Source: Bolinopsis microptera (Eukaryota > Ctenophora > Tentaculata > Lobata > Bolinopsidae). From it: DNA of 64,000 nucleotides. The notes beneath the pieces were generated by a model that saw nothing but the letters and a program-made list of their open reading frames with translations, ran no database searches and was not told where the DNA came from. The stretch is from NCBI RefSeq assembly GCF_026151205.1, contig NC_087077.1:9291983-9355982 (forward strand), given 5' to 3'. A program made the position numbers and the translations under genes. Below are positions 11,092 through 20,949 of this stretch, one piece after another; positions within the stretch are counted from its first letter, which is position 1, and each line of letters starts with the position of its first letter.

Positions 11092-11348
11092 AATGAAGAA
11101 GAGTTATTTGATATTTTGACCAACATGAAACGATCGTTATTTAAAATTTTAAAAGGCAATGCCTACGGCCACGGTTGATGGAAATCTAGCGTCCGCTAAC
11201 CGGCGCGATTCTTGTTAATTAAACTGTACGAGGGTAAACTATCATGACGTACTTAATCTTACAGAGCCGCTTATTTTAATTGTTTTATTGGTCTTGAGTC
11301 GTTGAAGGGAACGCTAAAAATTATGGGTTACACTGATTATATAGCACC
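11092..11348. repeat. Dispersed repeat, copy 1 of 2
   Basis: About 250 bp closely matching 14429-14675 in the same orientation (for example TTATTTGATATTTTGACCAA and ACAGAGCCGCTTATTT). It probably represents two copies of one nonautonomous element or a local duplication. No coding content. Confidence 0.75.
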
Positions 11349-11363
11349 AGGTAACACGACTCC

Positions 11364-11441
11364 TGTCCGACAGCGACATCTGTCCGACAGCGACATTTGT
11401 CCGACTCAGGGTACCAGAAAAAAAGACATCTGTCCGAAATT
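11364..11441. repeat. TGTCCGACAGCGACATC motif cluster 1
   Basis: The 17-base motif TGTCCGACAGCGACATC occurs twice in tandem, with partial copies on both sides. The same motif, in both orientations, forms the cluster at 13253-13352. Confidence 0.7.
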
Positions 11442-11564
11442 GTGATCTGATTTCAATACGACATATTTCCAATTAGAGACATGATCTGAACTTTTACTTG
11501 CTAATCTGTATACGTAACATTTCCGATTTGAGATATGATCTGAGCCATAGTCTGCTGCCTGCCT

Positions 11565-12770
11565 GCCTGCCTAGGTCGATCCAGATGAAATCTGGAACGA
11601 GTTTCGTGTCAACGCTTCTCTCCATTTATCTCTATCACACATGAGCAAACGCAGCTGGTCAGGTTTAGTAGAGGCTCTTACGGGCATTGTCTGCTCGATA
11701 CGCTAGGGACCCCAGATATACCTTACTAGACGTATTTTTGACCGTAGAATCAATTAAAAGTGGTTTCGAGATGATTGGACTGAGTTTACGCGGGTAAAAT
11801 CGCAAAAAACCGATTTTTGGGCCAAAAATAGGCCAAAAAACCATGTTTTTTTGATATTTTGAGCAAGTTAATTTTGTTGGCATGTCGGCAAAATTTGCAT
11901 GGCAATAGCTAAAACATAGCCGCACAAGATGATATAAAAATAAAACAAATCGCTCTGTTTTTACGCAGGTAAAAATCAAAAAAGTGGTAAAAATGTGCCC
12001 TTTTTTGCTTAAAGTGTGAATGATTTTTTGCAGTTGTATTAAATCAACCCAACAATAGTCACATCGTGTTTGACTAAAATTTTCCTTTCCGAGAAGTACC
12101 CACTTCATATACTTTATAGAAGTTTGAATATTGTCACTCCGCAAGCGTTTTTGCCTAATTTTCGACGCGCACTGCGCGCAAAAGCATTTAGTTGTTATCA
12201 ATGGGCACCCGCGCGTTCATCATAAATTTCAAACAGCCATAACTCAGCGAGATTATGTCCGTTCTAGCTCATATTTTCACACCAAATAGAAAACAATGTG
12301 ATCGTATTGCTGACATAACATGAATATAATTACTTTATAGGCCTAAGAGTTATAGACTGTCAAAGTTTAAAACGCGCATTGGAATAGCACGTGACTTATA
12401 AGGCTATATTTATATTTCTTAACATATTCTCGATCCTTACACATCATACTATTGTGTCCAATTAATAGTTAGGTCTCTAAACTCATAGCAGAAAACACGT
12501 ATTTTTGCCCGTAAGAGCCTCTACTAGTTCCATTCCAGTGTTTTCAAGTAGAACGTCCGGGAAGGTCTTATGTGGTCGTCCTCGGTAACGCTGGCCATAG
12601 GATGGTTGCCAAAAAGGAGTTGTTGAACAGGTTGGTCCTGTAGACGGTAGACATGTCCTGCAAAACGAAGTCTTCGTGTCTTTATAATATCTGTCCCCGA
12701 TGGAATCTTTCCGTAAAGAACGGAGTTAGGTGTATGTGATTTCTTCTTTTCTTACAGCAGAAGTAGGCTA
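11565..12770 (-). mobile_element. LINE 3'-tail fragment, interrupted
   Basis: On the minus strand, 12730-12527 encodes pieces typical of the region after the RT core of invertebrate LINEs (RRLRFAGHVYR, then RGRPHKTFPDVLLENTGME). The end of the same tail resumes at about 11655-11580 (LRLLMCDRDKWREAL). The two parts are separated by the DNA transposon at 11668-12524. Frameshifts are present. It resembles the tail in 61300-61749. Confidence 0.7.
11666..12526. mobile_element. Nonautonomous DNA transposon, 19-bp TIRs, TA duplication
   Basis: The ends are GTAGAGGCTCTTACGGGCA (11668-11686) and its exact reverse complement (12506-12524), flanked by TA on each side. The 857-bp interior carries no transposase. 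It sits inside a LINE tail whose two halves are recognisable on either side, which confirms the borders. A TA target would suit the Tc1/mariner group; this is inference. Confidence 0.8.
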
Positions 12771-13250
12771 GAAACTGTGACATCAACATGTTTCTAGTTA
12801 AAATGGAGAGTGTTCTGGGCAGGATCCTCTGAAGCTCTGAAGCTACACGGCGTTAACTGTATCCGTGCATTACCATTCCCGGATGTCAGTAGCGCGAGTC
12901 TAATGCTCGGACCCACTCCAGAGTGAGGAACAAATAGTTTACTGCCATAGTTTATTTTCATGTCGATAAATTGGACAATAGTTTAAATGTTATATAAATT
13001 TTATATAAATATCCATACCGCTGTCTTACACATGTAGGCTGTGTCCTGTGACAGTGATGTGATCGACATCTTGTTACAGCTTGTTAGTGTACGGCTAGCA
13101 CGATCCTGTCCTCAAATAGTCAATCACGTATCGATGGATCAGATCTCAATGGGTCACATCAGCATTAGAACAATGGGAGCAACGTCACGAGATATTTACC
13201 CGTGAGCTTGTGAAATACGAATGTGAACCGAAATTACAATATGATCAGAA
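12771..13250. other. No gene seen
   Basis: Part may belong to the same LINE as 11565-12770, but I cannot read a protein. No other structure. Confidence 0.4.
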
Positions 13251-13252
13251 AT

Positions 13253-13436
13253 TCGGACAGATGTCGCCAAAAACGACTCATGTCCGACAGCGACATCTGT
13301 CCGAAATCCCTAATTCGGCTGTCGGACAGATGTCGCTGTCGGACAGATGTCGCCCAATCGTAGCACCAACATGGAAATGTATCGTGTTTGAAACACAGTC
13401 TTTATTAGCAGCAGGTACCCCATACTGGTATACCGT
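13253..13436. repeat. TGTCCGACAGCGACATC cluster 2 plus dispersed repeat piece
   Basis: 13253-13352 holds the 17-base motif of 11364-11441 at least four times, in facing orientations, so it can fold back. 13361-13436 (starting GCACCAACATGGAAATGTAT) matches 14671-14735. Confidence 0.65.
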
Positions 13437-13997
13437 ACAGTGTTAGAAAATCGATAGAATTTCAATGCTATCATCCAAAATGTACTATGTTTTGGATTAT
13501 ATTTCCCATATTTGGTGATGTACAAAATCAGAAATGTGACCAGGTAAGAGTTGGTTGGACGTTACTTGTAGGGGGTTCTTCAAAGAACCAAAAATTAAGG
13601 TAAAATTTGAGCTTCCTTCAAAAATGTGGTTGTCAACGGGACCCTATCATTGCAGGCTCCCAAGTGGTGCTTCCTGATTCCTGAAGAGTCCAACTTGATA
13701 AGCCCTTCATTGCAGATGGTATAACTGCACTGCAGCTAACTCCAGTATTATTAGTAGTAAGTTAATAATTGTACGAGGGTAGTATCTGCCTGATTAACGC
13801 GTTTAGTCGACACCACTTTTTCCATCGTCTAGTCGGTTCCATGAGTCCTCAAAGGGTGTCTACTGAACAAGTGTATACAATGAACTACTTCAGGACACAT
13901 TTACATGTTGTCACATGATATCTGTATCAAAGCTAAAGGTTACATCATTGGTGTATCCAGCTCAGGAATTCTTGGGTTTTACCTGGATAAGTGTATC
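13437..13997. other. No gene seen
   Basis: No coding frame with family resemblance. A long frame starting near 13905 is produced by the minisatellite that follows. Confidence 0.5.
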
Positions 13998-14420
13998 CTG
14001 GTTACCTGGTTACCTGGAGAGGTGTCTCCAGGTAACCTGGTTACCTGGTTACCTGGTTACCTGGTTACCTGGTTACCTGGTTACCTGGTTACCTGGTTAT
14101 CTGGTTACCTGGTTACCTGGTTACCTGGTTACCTGGTTACCTGGTTACCTGGTAACCAGGTAACCAGGTAACCAGGTAACCAGGTAACCAGGTAACCAGG
14201 TTACCTGGAGACACCTCTCCAGGTAACCAGGTAACCAGGTTACCTGGTTACCTGGTTACCTGGTTACCTGGTTACCTGGAGAGGTGTCCCCAGGTTACAT
14301 GGTTACCTGGTTACCTGGTTACCTGGTTACCTGGGTACCTGGTTACCTGGTTACCTGGTTACCTGGTTACCCGGATAAGTGTATCCAGGTTACCTGGTTA
14401 CCTGGTTATCGGGTTACCTG
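13998..14420. repeat. GGTTACCT minisatellite with polarity reversals
   Basis: Tandem 8-mers GGTTACCT run to about 14150, switch to the reverse complement AGGTAACC to about 14200, then switch back. Longer mirrored segments such as GGAGACACCTCTCC also occur. Each unit contains GGTTACC, itself nearly palindromic. The array can form large cruciforms and encodes only repeat-shadow ORFs. Confidence 0.85.
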
Positions 14421-14428
14421 GATAACCC

Positions 14429-14735
14429 AATGAAGAAGGGTTATTTGATATTTTGACCAACATGAAACGATTGTTATTTAAAATTTTAAAAGGCAATGCC
14501 TACGGTTGATAGAAATCTAGCCTCCGCTAACCAGCGCAATTCTTGTTAACAAAACTGTTCGAGGGTACTAGCATGACGTACTCAATCTAACAGAGCCGCT
14601 TATTTCAATTGTTCTATTGGTCATGAGTCTTCAAAAGGACCGCTACAAATGGGTTACACTGCTCATGAAGCACCAACATGGAAATGTATTCTGTCTGAAA
14701 CACAGTCTTTATTAGCAGCATGTACCCCATACCAT
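14429..14735. repeat. Dispersed repeat, copy 2
   Basis: 14429-14675 matches 11092-11348; 14671-14735 matches 13361-13436. Together they suggest that 11092-13436 and 14429-14735 are two versions of one compound repeat. Confidence 0.7.
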
Positions 14736-14762
14736 ACAGTATTAGCATTGTGGTAAATACCT

Positions 14763-14870
14763 TATCGGACTTTAATTGGACGCTGGAGACCCTAGCGTTC
14801 ATTTTAATGTCTGTTGAAATAAAATGAACGCTAGGGTCTCCAGCGTCCAATTGATGTCCGTTAAAATAAA
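14763..14870. repeat. Palindromic element with 33-bp perfect arms
   Basis: 14774-14806 and 14820-14852 are exact reverse complements with a 13-base loop. The ends (TTATCGGACTTTAATTGGAC on the left, TTGATGTCCGTTAAAATAAA on the right) are related to those at 29632-29716, so this is a small foldback family. Confidence 0.75.
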
Positions 14871-15150
14871 GCCCAAGTTCAGTAGCTCAATTTTTAAACC
14901 GCATGAGTGTAGATATCGGCTCAGACGCTTTTAATCTTCCAAACCTTGCGTTAAAGTGCGTCAATCAAGGGACGAACACAAAGAGTGGGGGGGGGGGGGG
15001 GACACAAAGAGGACCCTCATGACACATTTCCATGTTGCACCCTATCTCCTGACATCATCACCACAGAATTTATACCAGTGTGATAGATGTTTACTTAACC
15101 AGCTAGCTCAACACGAAATCTCATAATTTGTATCAAGCAACCTCGCAAAG
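14871..15150. other. Upstream region of the crystallin-aerolysin gene
   Basis: Contains a poly-G run at about 14988-15001. A weak TATA-like stretch (TTTATACC) at about 15070 lies some 75 bp before the ATG. No other signal is visible. Confidence 0.35.
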
Positions 15151-16434
15151 ATGCTTCAATCCCTCTCTCTTCTCGCTCTGCTCTCCGCTTCGTGCGCTAT
15201 CTGGCTGGACCTCTACGAGCACGACAATACCAATGGAAACAAGGTACGACTGACTGAACCTGTAGATTGGCTTGGAAATGTCCACTTTAATGATGCAGCA
15301 TCCAGTGCACGAGCTGACGGAAACTGGGAACTGTACTCTAACTGGAACTTTGAAGGGCTGAGGATGGTAGTGGAAGGTGGTCGTCACTACAACAACTTGG
15401 GGGGAACCTTCAACGACGCAGTCTCCTCAGCTCGACCTACCTGTATTTACACAGGGGATGCTAATGATGCCCTGCTAGAAGTTTGGGAGCATGGTGACCA
15501 CCTTGGCAACAAGAAGTCCTACACGAAGGATGAATCGTACTTGAACGACTGGAACGACAAGATTAGCTCGGCGTGCGCTGTTAAGGGGGACTGGGAGTTA
15601 TACGAACACTACCTCTTTACAGGAGTTAGATGGGTGATAAAAGAGAACGAATGCCATAACATAGTGGCACACAATGATTACTACACCTCCCTGCGACCTC
15701 TCTGTGCCAGCTACCACCCAAAGTGTACTGTACAGAAAGTCAGGGTGGGGTCCCAGGGTTTGTTGACGCCCAGATACGAATCAACAGAGGTTATCGGCGC
15801 TAACGATGGTGGCACGTGCACTGGCCCGTCCACCTACACCCTGAGCATGCAGCACTCGAGGACAGTCACGGAATCGACCACGCTTGAGTTCGGGGAGAGT
15901 AACGAGGATAACTGGGGCGTGTCGGTGACAGTGGAAGTGGAGGCAGCTGCCAAGGTGTTTGGAGCAGGAAGTTCGGTGACCATGGGTGTTTCTGTTGGGT
16001 TCGGAGGATCCCGAACCGTCTCCAAATCAGAATCTACGACAAAAGAAGTGGCTCACCAGTCTTTGGTAGGGATGAGTGTAGCTTTTCCAGTGCCCGGAGC
16101 AGCTTTAGTGTTCGGACTGGTAGACAAGTACAAGATGGATGGAGCTGACGTACCAGCCACAATGGAGCTGTTGTGTCCTGATGGCAGCACCAAAGAGAAG
16201 AAGACCCACATAAAAGTAAAGTCTACTACCTTCTCTTCTGCCACCTTCTGGTCAATGCAAGGAAAGTTTAACACTGGGCCGTGTAATAGAGATTGGACAT
16301 TGCCATTTTGTGTTAAACACGTTCGGCAACGGTACTCAAACTTCATCGGGAACAGGCAAGAAATTGTAGACGGTTTCCGTGCTTGTTTTGCACATGGTAA
16401 AGGGTCCATTAATGGTTTTAAAGAGAAGAAATAA
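15151..16434 (+). CDS. Secreted beta/gamma-crystallin plus aerolysin-type pore-forming protein
   Basis: 427 residues in one exon. ATG at 15151 opens a hydrophobic signal peptide (LQSLSLLALLSASCA, about 17 residues). Residues 18-180 contain beta/gamma-crystallin Greek-key motifs (WLDLYEHDNTNGNKV, WELYSNWNFEGLRMVVEGG, LEVWEHGDHLGNKKSY, WELYEHYLFTGVRWVI), giving two crystallin domains. About residues 190-370 are an aerolysin/ETX-MTX2-type region: a Ser/Thr-rich strand pair around a hydrophobic Gly/Val/Ala stretch (AAAKVFGAGSSVTMGVSVGF) suited to a transmembrane hairpin, then a long strand with TTKEVAHQSLVGMSV. Several cysteines suit secretion. This domain pairing is known from frog beta/gamma-CAT and newt EP37-like proteins. 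Such proteins act in defence or vesicle leakage; the role here is inference. No intron or neighbouring partner gene is seen. Confidence 0.85.
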   Translation: MLQSLSLLALLSASCAIWLDLYEHDNTNGNKVRLTEPVDWLGNVHFNDAASSARADGNWELYSNWNFEGLRMVVEGGRHYNNLGGTFNDAVSSARPTCIYTGDANDALLEVWEHGDHLGNKKSYTKDESYLNDWNDKISSACAVKGDWELYEHYLFTGVRWVIKENECHNIVAHNDYYTSLRPLCASYHPKCTVQKVRVGSQGLLTPRYESTEVIGANDGGTCTGPSTYTLSMQHSRTVTESTTLEFGESNEDNWGVSVTVEVEAAAKVFGAGSSVTMGVSVGFGGSRTVSKSESTTKEVAHQSLVGMSVAFPVPGAALVFGLVDKYKMDGADVPATMELLCPDGSTKEKKTHIKVKSTTFSSATFWSMQGKFNTGPCNRDWTLPFCVKHVRQRYSNFIGNRQEIVDGFRACFAHGKGSINGFKEKK

Positions 16435-16677
16435 ACTTATTTGTTATTAAGTTCATTTCTTTCAAAAATCAACCCTATTTCTTGGTTTTTCATTTCATAT
16501 CTTCATATATTTAAGGGATTTCTCGCTTTGTCTTTCAAAAATCATTTTGCACCCGTAATCGTTTCATGATTTTGTTTATCTCTTCAATTTATTAGTTGAC
16601 CGATAGCATTTTCCTTATTAGTGATATAGTTCAGAGATGTTTGTTTTACTTTTCTTGTAAGCATTCCTTACACAATG

Positions 16678-16691
16678 AATAAATCAATAAA
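16678..16691 (+). promoter_or_regulatory. Poly(A) signals after the crystallin-aerolysin gene
   Basis: Two overlapping-spaced AATAAA hexamers (16678-16683 and 16686-16691) lie about 245 bp past the stop codon. A further AATAAA at 16430-16435 overlaps the stop codon itself, so the used site is uncertain. Confidence 0.45.
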
Positions 16692-17086
16692 TGAATAACG
16701 CCAATGGATTCTTAAAATTATCAAACATCCATAAAAAACAATTCTTATTCAGTTTTCTAATCAGATACGTGGAACAGTGTTAAATAATCTGGAAAAGATA
16801 TTTATCTTGAGACATTTGCCTTCTATCAACATTAAAGTTATGCTAAATCATCCAAAATCTATTACACTAAACCTACCAGTACCTAATCTTGTATAATAAA
16901 TCCCTGCTGTTAACAGCCTACATATTAATACACTAAAAGTATACTTCTTGCTTAGTAATCTCTACTATTACACGTGTTTTTCTTTCCATACTATCACTGG
17001 TCACGCCAAATTATAATGACTAGCAGGAACCCGTCTAACCCTAAAATGGTGTCAAGACTAAAACAATATTACCTATTTAATTCGCG
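16692..17086. other. No gene seen
   Basis: AT-rich, no coding frame and no repeat that I can match within the window. Confidence 0.5.
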
Positions 17087-18140
17087 TTTTTGACACCACT
17101 TGGGGTACCAAATTTTGGGCCCTAAAATTCCTATTTCTTGGCCAATTTTTTATTAATATTTTTTCATGCTGATTTGGAGGCCATTAAAGCATTTGACCCA
17201 GTCAAAAAAGTTTCAGTTGTAAATCTTTTACAGTTTTTGCAGAAATTCGCGTTAAAGTTCAAAGTTGATGCCGTGGTGTCAGTAAAATGGCACAGATAAA
17301 TATATATATATATATATATATCATCTCGCTTTACAGTACCACAAAACTTAGAATCAGCGCACATGATCTCCATATTGAAAGAGGCAGATACTCCAACACA
17401 ATGCAAAGGCTTTTCTCGTCGTTACAGTACCACAAAACTTAGAATCAGCGCACATGATCTCCATATTGAAAGAGGCAGATACTCCAACACACCCCGTGAG
17501 CAAAGACTATGTGGTTGGTGCCAATCAAGTATGGGCGTTGAGACCATCGAAGACGAGTCGCATGTTCTTTACATATGTGACTTGTATTCAAAACAGAGGT
17601 CGAAATTAGTCAAAAATCTTTCTCAAATGCCAATCATTGAAATAAGCAATGAAATCACCGACTCCAGCAATATCAATGAAACAAATCTCAAAGATCATCT
17701 CATGGAAATTTTGTCTCCTTACTCAACTGTAATTCCTCAAAATCACCAGAGCCTCCATATTCACTGCCACCGCTCACTTGATATTCAACCAAACACCCCA
17801 CAGTATACTCAATTTCAAGAAAGGCGCTCCTATGCTGTCAACTGTGTGTGCACTTTTTTCCTTCGCTGCTCCGAAGAGCGAAATAGCTTCACCGAAGATA
17901 CGCGTCAGCGTAATTCAAATGCACGAAACTTAAAGAATTTTACTATCAATTTGGTGAGAACCTCGCGAATTAGTCATAATTAAGACTCAAGGATAACCCT
18001 GGCCCTGACTTCAAGCAAAGATGATTGTTTTCATTAACTTCTGTAAACAATTATGACGGTCCATGATAATGGATCTATAATTTAATTTTAATCCTGTGTA
18101 ATCCTAATCCTGTGTAAAAATCCTTTATATATAGTAAGAT
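17087..18140. mobile_element. SINE-like short repeat, copy A, split by a LINE fragment
   Basis: 17087-17332 matches 30073-30293 closely (TTTTGACACCACTTGGG start, AAAGCATTTGACCCAGTCAA inside, then an AT-repeat and CTCGCTTTA). In copy B the sequence runs straight on into TATATATAGTAAGAT. In copy A these last bases appear only at 18124-18140, after a LINE fragment. So one ~230-bp repeat was opened by insertion. No transposase or clear pol III boxes are seen, so the class is uncertain. Confidence 0.65.
17333..18123 (+). mobile_element. LINE ORF2 C-terminal fragment
   Basis: The open frame to 17983 encodes TTKLRISAHDLHIERGRYSN, then PREQRLCGWCQ, IEDESHVLYICDLYSKQR: the Cys/His tail found after the RT domain in many aquatic invertebrate LINEs. 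The first ~75 bp (17333-17403) are repeated at 17424-17494, placing the same reading frame twice. The fragment is 5'-truncated, as usual for LINE copies, and sits inside another repeat. Confidence 0.75.
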
Positions 18141-18169
18141 ATTAGTGTGTAAAGTAATCGTTGACATTA

Positions 18170-18305
18170 CTCCGCAACTGCGCGTCATTTGGCGCGTATC
18201 TTGCTGGAATTCCTCAATTCCTCTCTAGATCGGCGAGATGCGCTACTGTGCCAGTGTGCCGCGCCGAGCTGAGATGAATTGACATCGTCAATTAACTTAA
18301 ACCCA
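18170..18305. repeat. Relative of the 9236-9360 GC-rich element
   Basis: The reverse complement of 18230-18300 shares TTAATTGACGATGTCAATTC and GGCGCGGCACA with 9268-9350, with small deletions. GC-rich within AT-rich DNA. Confidence 0.6.
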
Positions 18306-18761
18306 AACTAAAACTAAACTGGGCTCTCCTCATGTGTCACCAAACTAGACCAATACCAAATAAGCAATTTTAGATGTTATTATCAGTGTCAATGGTCAAC
18401 CCATCGAGATCGTTGCTTTGCGAAGCTGGAAGCAGAGCAACGATCGACGAAGCAAGAATGCTAGTTTGCGCGTCGAAGCGGCGAAGTCCTCCAATTTTAG
18501 ATTATTATATTTTTCTATATTTGTATAATAAGTATATTGACGTAGTGGATGGTTGAGCCTGAGTGGGTTTCAAGCACAGGTCACTCTCAAATCCTAAAGA
18601 TAAGCAGTGGCTTTCGGCACTTGAAATTTCTTCAAACCTCCGGCTCCCCTGATTTATTTGTTATTGATATTGTTTGATTGTGGATTGTGCCGTAAAAATA
18701 AATATTTGTTTTATTAATATTTGTTTTATATTAGTACGCGAATACACATGGCTATGTGAAG
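18306..18761. other. No gene seen
   Basis: No coding frame with family resemblance and no clear repeat. Confidence 0.45.
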
Positions 18762-19285
18762 GGTTTATGTAAAACCGTTTTGACGGCTTCAAAACCATAA
18801 AAACCAAAGTCACGTTAAAATTGAAATTTTTGGGCGAGCGAATTAGTAAAAGCCCCCCCCCCCCCCCCCCCCGTGGAGCCTCAAAGTCTCGATCTATCTA
18901 TACTATCTATACTAGCTTGCTGTTGTAATACTAATATTTTACAAATAGGAAAAGGTGTGCTAATGGCAATGCTATGTTACAGGTAACACAGGGCTCTTAC
19001 TAAATCGCTCGCCCAAAAATTTCACGTGACTTTGATTTTTTTGGTTTTGCAGCCGTACAAAACGGTTTTACACAAACCCTAATCCCAACCCTAACCCTAA
19101 CCATAACCCCGAAGCTATCCATAATCTTAACCACAACCCTAACCCTAACCCGAGCCCTAAATAATCGAATTCACTTTTTACTAGCCTGTCACGTGACCAA
19201 AACGGTTTTTTGCCCATAACTCTCCAGGGTAACACAGCCCTGGATTCTGGAAGGGCTCTTACTAATTCGCTCGCCCAAAAATTAA
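18762..19285. repeat. Inverted pair of TCGCTCGCCCAAAAATT elements
   Basis: 18762-18860 and 18991-19081 are inverted copies of about 95 bp, sharing AAAACCGTTTT, AAAGTCACGT and GGGCGAGCGAATTAGTAAAA. A third end lies at 19253-19285 and a fourth, diverged, near 9440-9475. The left arm ends in a poly-C run (18855-18872). Confidence 0.65.
19076..19166. repeat. Interstitial telomere-like CCCTAA repeats
   Basis: Degenerate CCCTAA units (AACCCTAACCCTAACC and a second patch at about 19135-19160), the complement of TTAGGG, the common animal telomere repeat. Located between element ends, so it is an internal tract. Confidence 0.65.
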
Positions 19286-19371
19286 AGGAAACTTTACTGG
19301 TAGGGGCCTAACTTCGAAAATAAAAGAGATAGAAACATTTGGTTTTCAACAAAATGTTTGCCTTGTAAAAA

Positions 19372-19546
19372 TTAACGGGTGATACTCGTAAAATAAATGT
19401 TTCAAATTCAACAAATACAATGTAAAAATAACGTTTCCCCCTAGGTTGTACTTGTATGTTGTAGGTTTATAACCTAACCAGGACGCGCGCCGAGTTGGAC
19501 TCGTCGACGGTCCTGGAACAAATATTTTACGAGTATCACCCGTTAA
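19372..19546. mobile_element. TTAA-bounded MITE, well preserved
   Basis: 175 bp bounded by TTAA, with ~30-bp inverted termini: TTAACGGGTGATACTCGTAA on the left and the matching TTTTACGAGTATCACCCGTT on the right. The interior includes GAGTTGGACTCGTCGACGG. A TTAA target suits piggyBac-type transposition; the assignment is inferred from the termini only. The decayed sibling is at 9062-9200. Confidence 0.75.
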
Positions 19547-20949
19547 ATTAACAATGGTCAAGCAGCAGTAAGTGTTTGCCCCCCCCCCCCCCAACTTGGT
19601 CCAACTTGGCGAGCCTGTGTCTTGTCAAAATCTAATCGCGAAGTAAAGGGATAGGCGTGCCTGGCAGTGGTATTGGTATTGGTAATATATCAGCAAGTTG
19701 GGTCATGAGTAAGATTAGCCGAATAATATGACTGATGACTATAGCTTTTGACGTAATTTATCTCGAATAAATGTGACCATAACACATAAACGATTTCCCG
19801 TACAATTTTCGTCGTTACTCGTATCAAATTGTGTCATGTGCCTACTCATACTGTGAGTGTGGAGATTTAGATTAAACTCCCAGTGAGCCATAGTACATAG
19901 ACCAGCAAACTGGGTAATACCAACCACTGGGTAATAATAACCACTTTTTTCGTTGTTATTTTTTCTGATTTATCTATTATAACTTGTAAGTGATTTGTTT
20001 TTGTGTTCTGATTTCCTAGATTGTAGATATCATTATGATGACTGTTGTTTCGTTTTAGCTTATTACAGAAAAATAGAAATTAAATACGATGGCTGCGTTA
20101 ACAAAGTAAAGTATCCTCATCATAGACTTAAGTAAAACGTTACAAATTCGTAAGCTAATAGTAACACAATTTAAGTGGCATTAAACATATTAGCCCTGCA
20201 GACGAAATTTCATGCAAATTGCAAATGAAAATTAGAAATTAAAAACACCAAATCTTGTTCCATACCATTTTGTTCTTATTGCGAAACTCCTATTTTGTAA
20301 ACGACAACAGTGACCAATGCAAATGAAAGAGTGAAAATTGATTTGGAAATCGACACGTTTGTTTAGAACGCAAGATTCTCAGATTTTTTAAATAAATTGA
20401 GCGACCAACTCACCAACATTGCATTCTTATTACTTTTTATCATTTTCAATAATAAGAACAAGATATAAGGTGAAAATAACATGAAGCATGAAAATCAACA
20501 CTCAATGTAGCAAAAACTGTGTTCCCGCCACAATACTATCCTATCTGATTTAGATGGAATATTGGGGTTCACATATTCTAGTGATTCAAACGTTAACTCA
20601 AAAAGTGTCTCAAATCACTCCTGGCAAGGATTCCAAAACCAGCACCTTTAAGTGTCCCACAATTCAATTCAACTTACAATCTAATTCTAATTCTAAGTTA
20701 AAACACCATACCTAACTTAACAAGAGCGTTTAACAAAAATCTAGAAGGGTAAACAGAAAATCAGGGAGGGGAGTAAAAAATTCACTGAAATACAAAACAA
20801 AATTTAATTCAACATTTCTCTCCTAGAAGCAAACTCTTCCACAGATCACAATCTATCACTGAGCGTGATATCCTCCGGAGGCAATCGGCTGACAGTAACG
20901 CGTGAGAAGTGACGTGACGTGATTGATGACGTCACGAGTCACGAGCAGC
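19547..20949. other. No gene seen
   Basis: Includes a poly-C run near 19580-19592. Otherwise AT-rich, without coding frames. It lies 3' of RPP14; I find no HTD2-like frame here, although in vertebrates HTD2 shares a transcript with RPP14. Confidence 0.45.

Noticed and set aside
13905-14171. Two overlapping plus-strand ORFs of 82-88 codons
   Set aside because: Both are translations of the GGTTACCT minisatellite (repeating WLPGYLVT-like peptides), so they are repeat shadows.
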